This document shows, one piece after another, positions 48,286 through 48,909 of a stretch of 48,909 bases of DNA. The DNA comes from an uncultured Clostridia bacterium (lineage in GTDB: Bacteria; Bacillota; Clostridia; TANB77; CAG-508): positions 1 to 48,909 of the forward strand of contig CALXAV010000001.1 of the NCBI GenBank assembly GCA_944386385.1, given 5' to 3'. The notes under the pieces were generated by a model, which searched no databases, was not told the origin of the DNA, and saw only the letters and a list, made by a program, of their open reading frames with translations. The stretch's first letter is position 1. Each line of letters begins with the position of its first letter. Position numbers and translations under genes: made by a program.

Positions 48286-48909
48286 TTAATTTTCCTCCTT
48301 TAAAGCATCAATTATTTTATTCTTGAATTGTTCATTATCCAAATTGTTTTTATCAACCTCTTCTAGAATACCTTTATTTAAGATAACAATTTCATCACAT
48401 AGGTCTAATGCTAGTTCCATAATATGAGTTGAAAATATGATAATGTGATTTTGTTTTATTTCTCTTAACATTTGTTTCATTTCTTCTGCAACTACTACAT
48501 CAAAAGATGTTAAAGGCTCATCTAATAATAAAACATTTGGACTTGCTATGATATTTACAAGCATTTGCATTTTATTTTTCATACCATGTGAGTAATCTTT
48601 TAATAATCTATCTCTATCTTCTTCTTCAATTTTCATAAAATCAAAATATTCATCTATTGATTTTAAATCTTTGATTCTTTTCTTGTTAATGTCTATAAAA
48701 AATTTTAAAAACTCTCTTGCTGTTAAGAATTCTGGAACATTTGGTGTAGATAGAACGTATCCTATGTCTTCAGCTTCCATTTTTCTTTTGCTACCATTAT
48801 CTTCGATATAGAATTCTCCTGCATCTATATCTAAATCCTCATTTAGGCAATTAAAAAATGTGGTCTTTCCTGCTCCGTTTCTTCCAAGTAAACCATATAT
48901 TTTTCCTTT
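48286..48909 (-). CDS. ABC transporter ATP-binding protein, 5' end outside the window
   Basis: Partial: the frame runs off the right edge. Walker A is GRNGAGKTT near the edge, the signature is KDYSHGMKNKMQMLVNIIAS, Walker B is NVLLLDEPLTSFD, and FSTHIMELALDLCDEIVIL holds the switch His. All nucleotide-binding motifs are intact. It partners with the permease downstream. Confidence 0.93.
   Translation of the reverse strand, partial: KGKIYGLLGRNGAGKTTFFNCLNEDLDIDAGEFYIEDNGSKRKMEAEDIGYVLSTPNVPEFLTAREFLKFFIDINKKRIKDLKSIDEYFDFMKIEEEDRDRLLKDYSHGMKNKMQMLVNIIASPNVLLLDEPLTSFDVVVAEEMKQMLREIKQNHIIIFSTHIMELALDLCDEIVILNKGILEEVDKNNLDNEQFKNKIIDALKEEN

Noticed and set aside
1-48909. CRISPR array, tRNA or rRNA genes
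   Set aside because: No regularly spaced repeats with unique spacers, and no cloverleaf or rRNA sequence was seen on either strand by eye. A tRNA scan could overturn this.
974-48909. The N-terminal half of cotJC within the window (right end of the element)
   Set aside because: No frame shows the catalase N-terminal metal-binding or coat motifs. The right end must be outside.

Overview
The window is very AT-rich DNA from a Gram-positive, probably endospore-forming Bacillota (Clostridia-like). This rests on AGGAGG-type ribosome binding sites throughout, a spore-coat catalase (CotJC) fragment at the left end, a Spo0A-like response regulator, an AbrB-type regulator with a zinc ribbon, large serine recombinases and a YolD/Y-family polymerase pair. 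Most of it appears to be one large integrated mobile element. Its left end lies at about 973-980, where it cuts the cotJC reading frame. The other half of cotJC, and so the right end of the element, is not in the window.

Layout. 1-980 is chromosomal flank: a non-coding stretch, a decayed rhuM gene and the last 69 codons of cotJC. 1027-6984 is the integration module, all on the minus strand. It holds two full-length large serine recombinases that overlap by one base, a TnpW-like protein, three small proteins that look like serine-recombinase catalytic domains without the catalytic serine, a DUF3789-like membrane peptide and an HTH protein. 7321-10459 holds a DUF6076-like zinc protein, a tiny basic protein, a Spo0A-like response regulator, an orphan gene and gene scars. 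10519-17101 is cargo: two GNAT acetyltransferases, a beta-lactamase-fold hydrolase, a PuuD-like amidotransferase and three related HAD/NT5C phosphatases. 17260-20510 has small orphans, a lone HEPN protein, HU and AbrB.

20699-35436 is a long minus-strand operon of phage or plasmid type. In transcription order it encodes a recombination-directionality-factor-like protein, an SH3-like protein, an ERF annealing protein, a RecN/SbcC-like ATPase (frameshifted), an amidoligase plus class II glutamine amidotransferase pair, SSB, a DNA methyltransferase, an ArdC-like protein, a CHC2 zinc-finger primase and several orphans. It is preceded by a structured leader of about 330 nt and a Cro/CI-type repressor. 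36400-42702 mixes orphans, an EEP nuclease, YolD plus Y-family polymerase, and a probable small antisense RNA paired with a 36-aa peptide. 42827-48909 holds a GNAT, a type I toxin-antitoxin-like locus, a ferredoxin, a YrvL-like protein, a RibD-like reductase, a VOC protein and an ABC transporter running off the right edge.

How it may work together (inference). The recombinase pair, helped by the small recombinase-like proteins and the directionality-factor-like protein, would control integration and excision. Because the target is a sporulation gene, this could be a skin-like intervening element. About ten orphan genes, each with its own near-consensus promoter (TTGAAA/TTGAAT, 17 bp, TATAAT/TAAAAT) and mostly its own terminator, are scattered through the element like phage morons.
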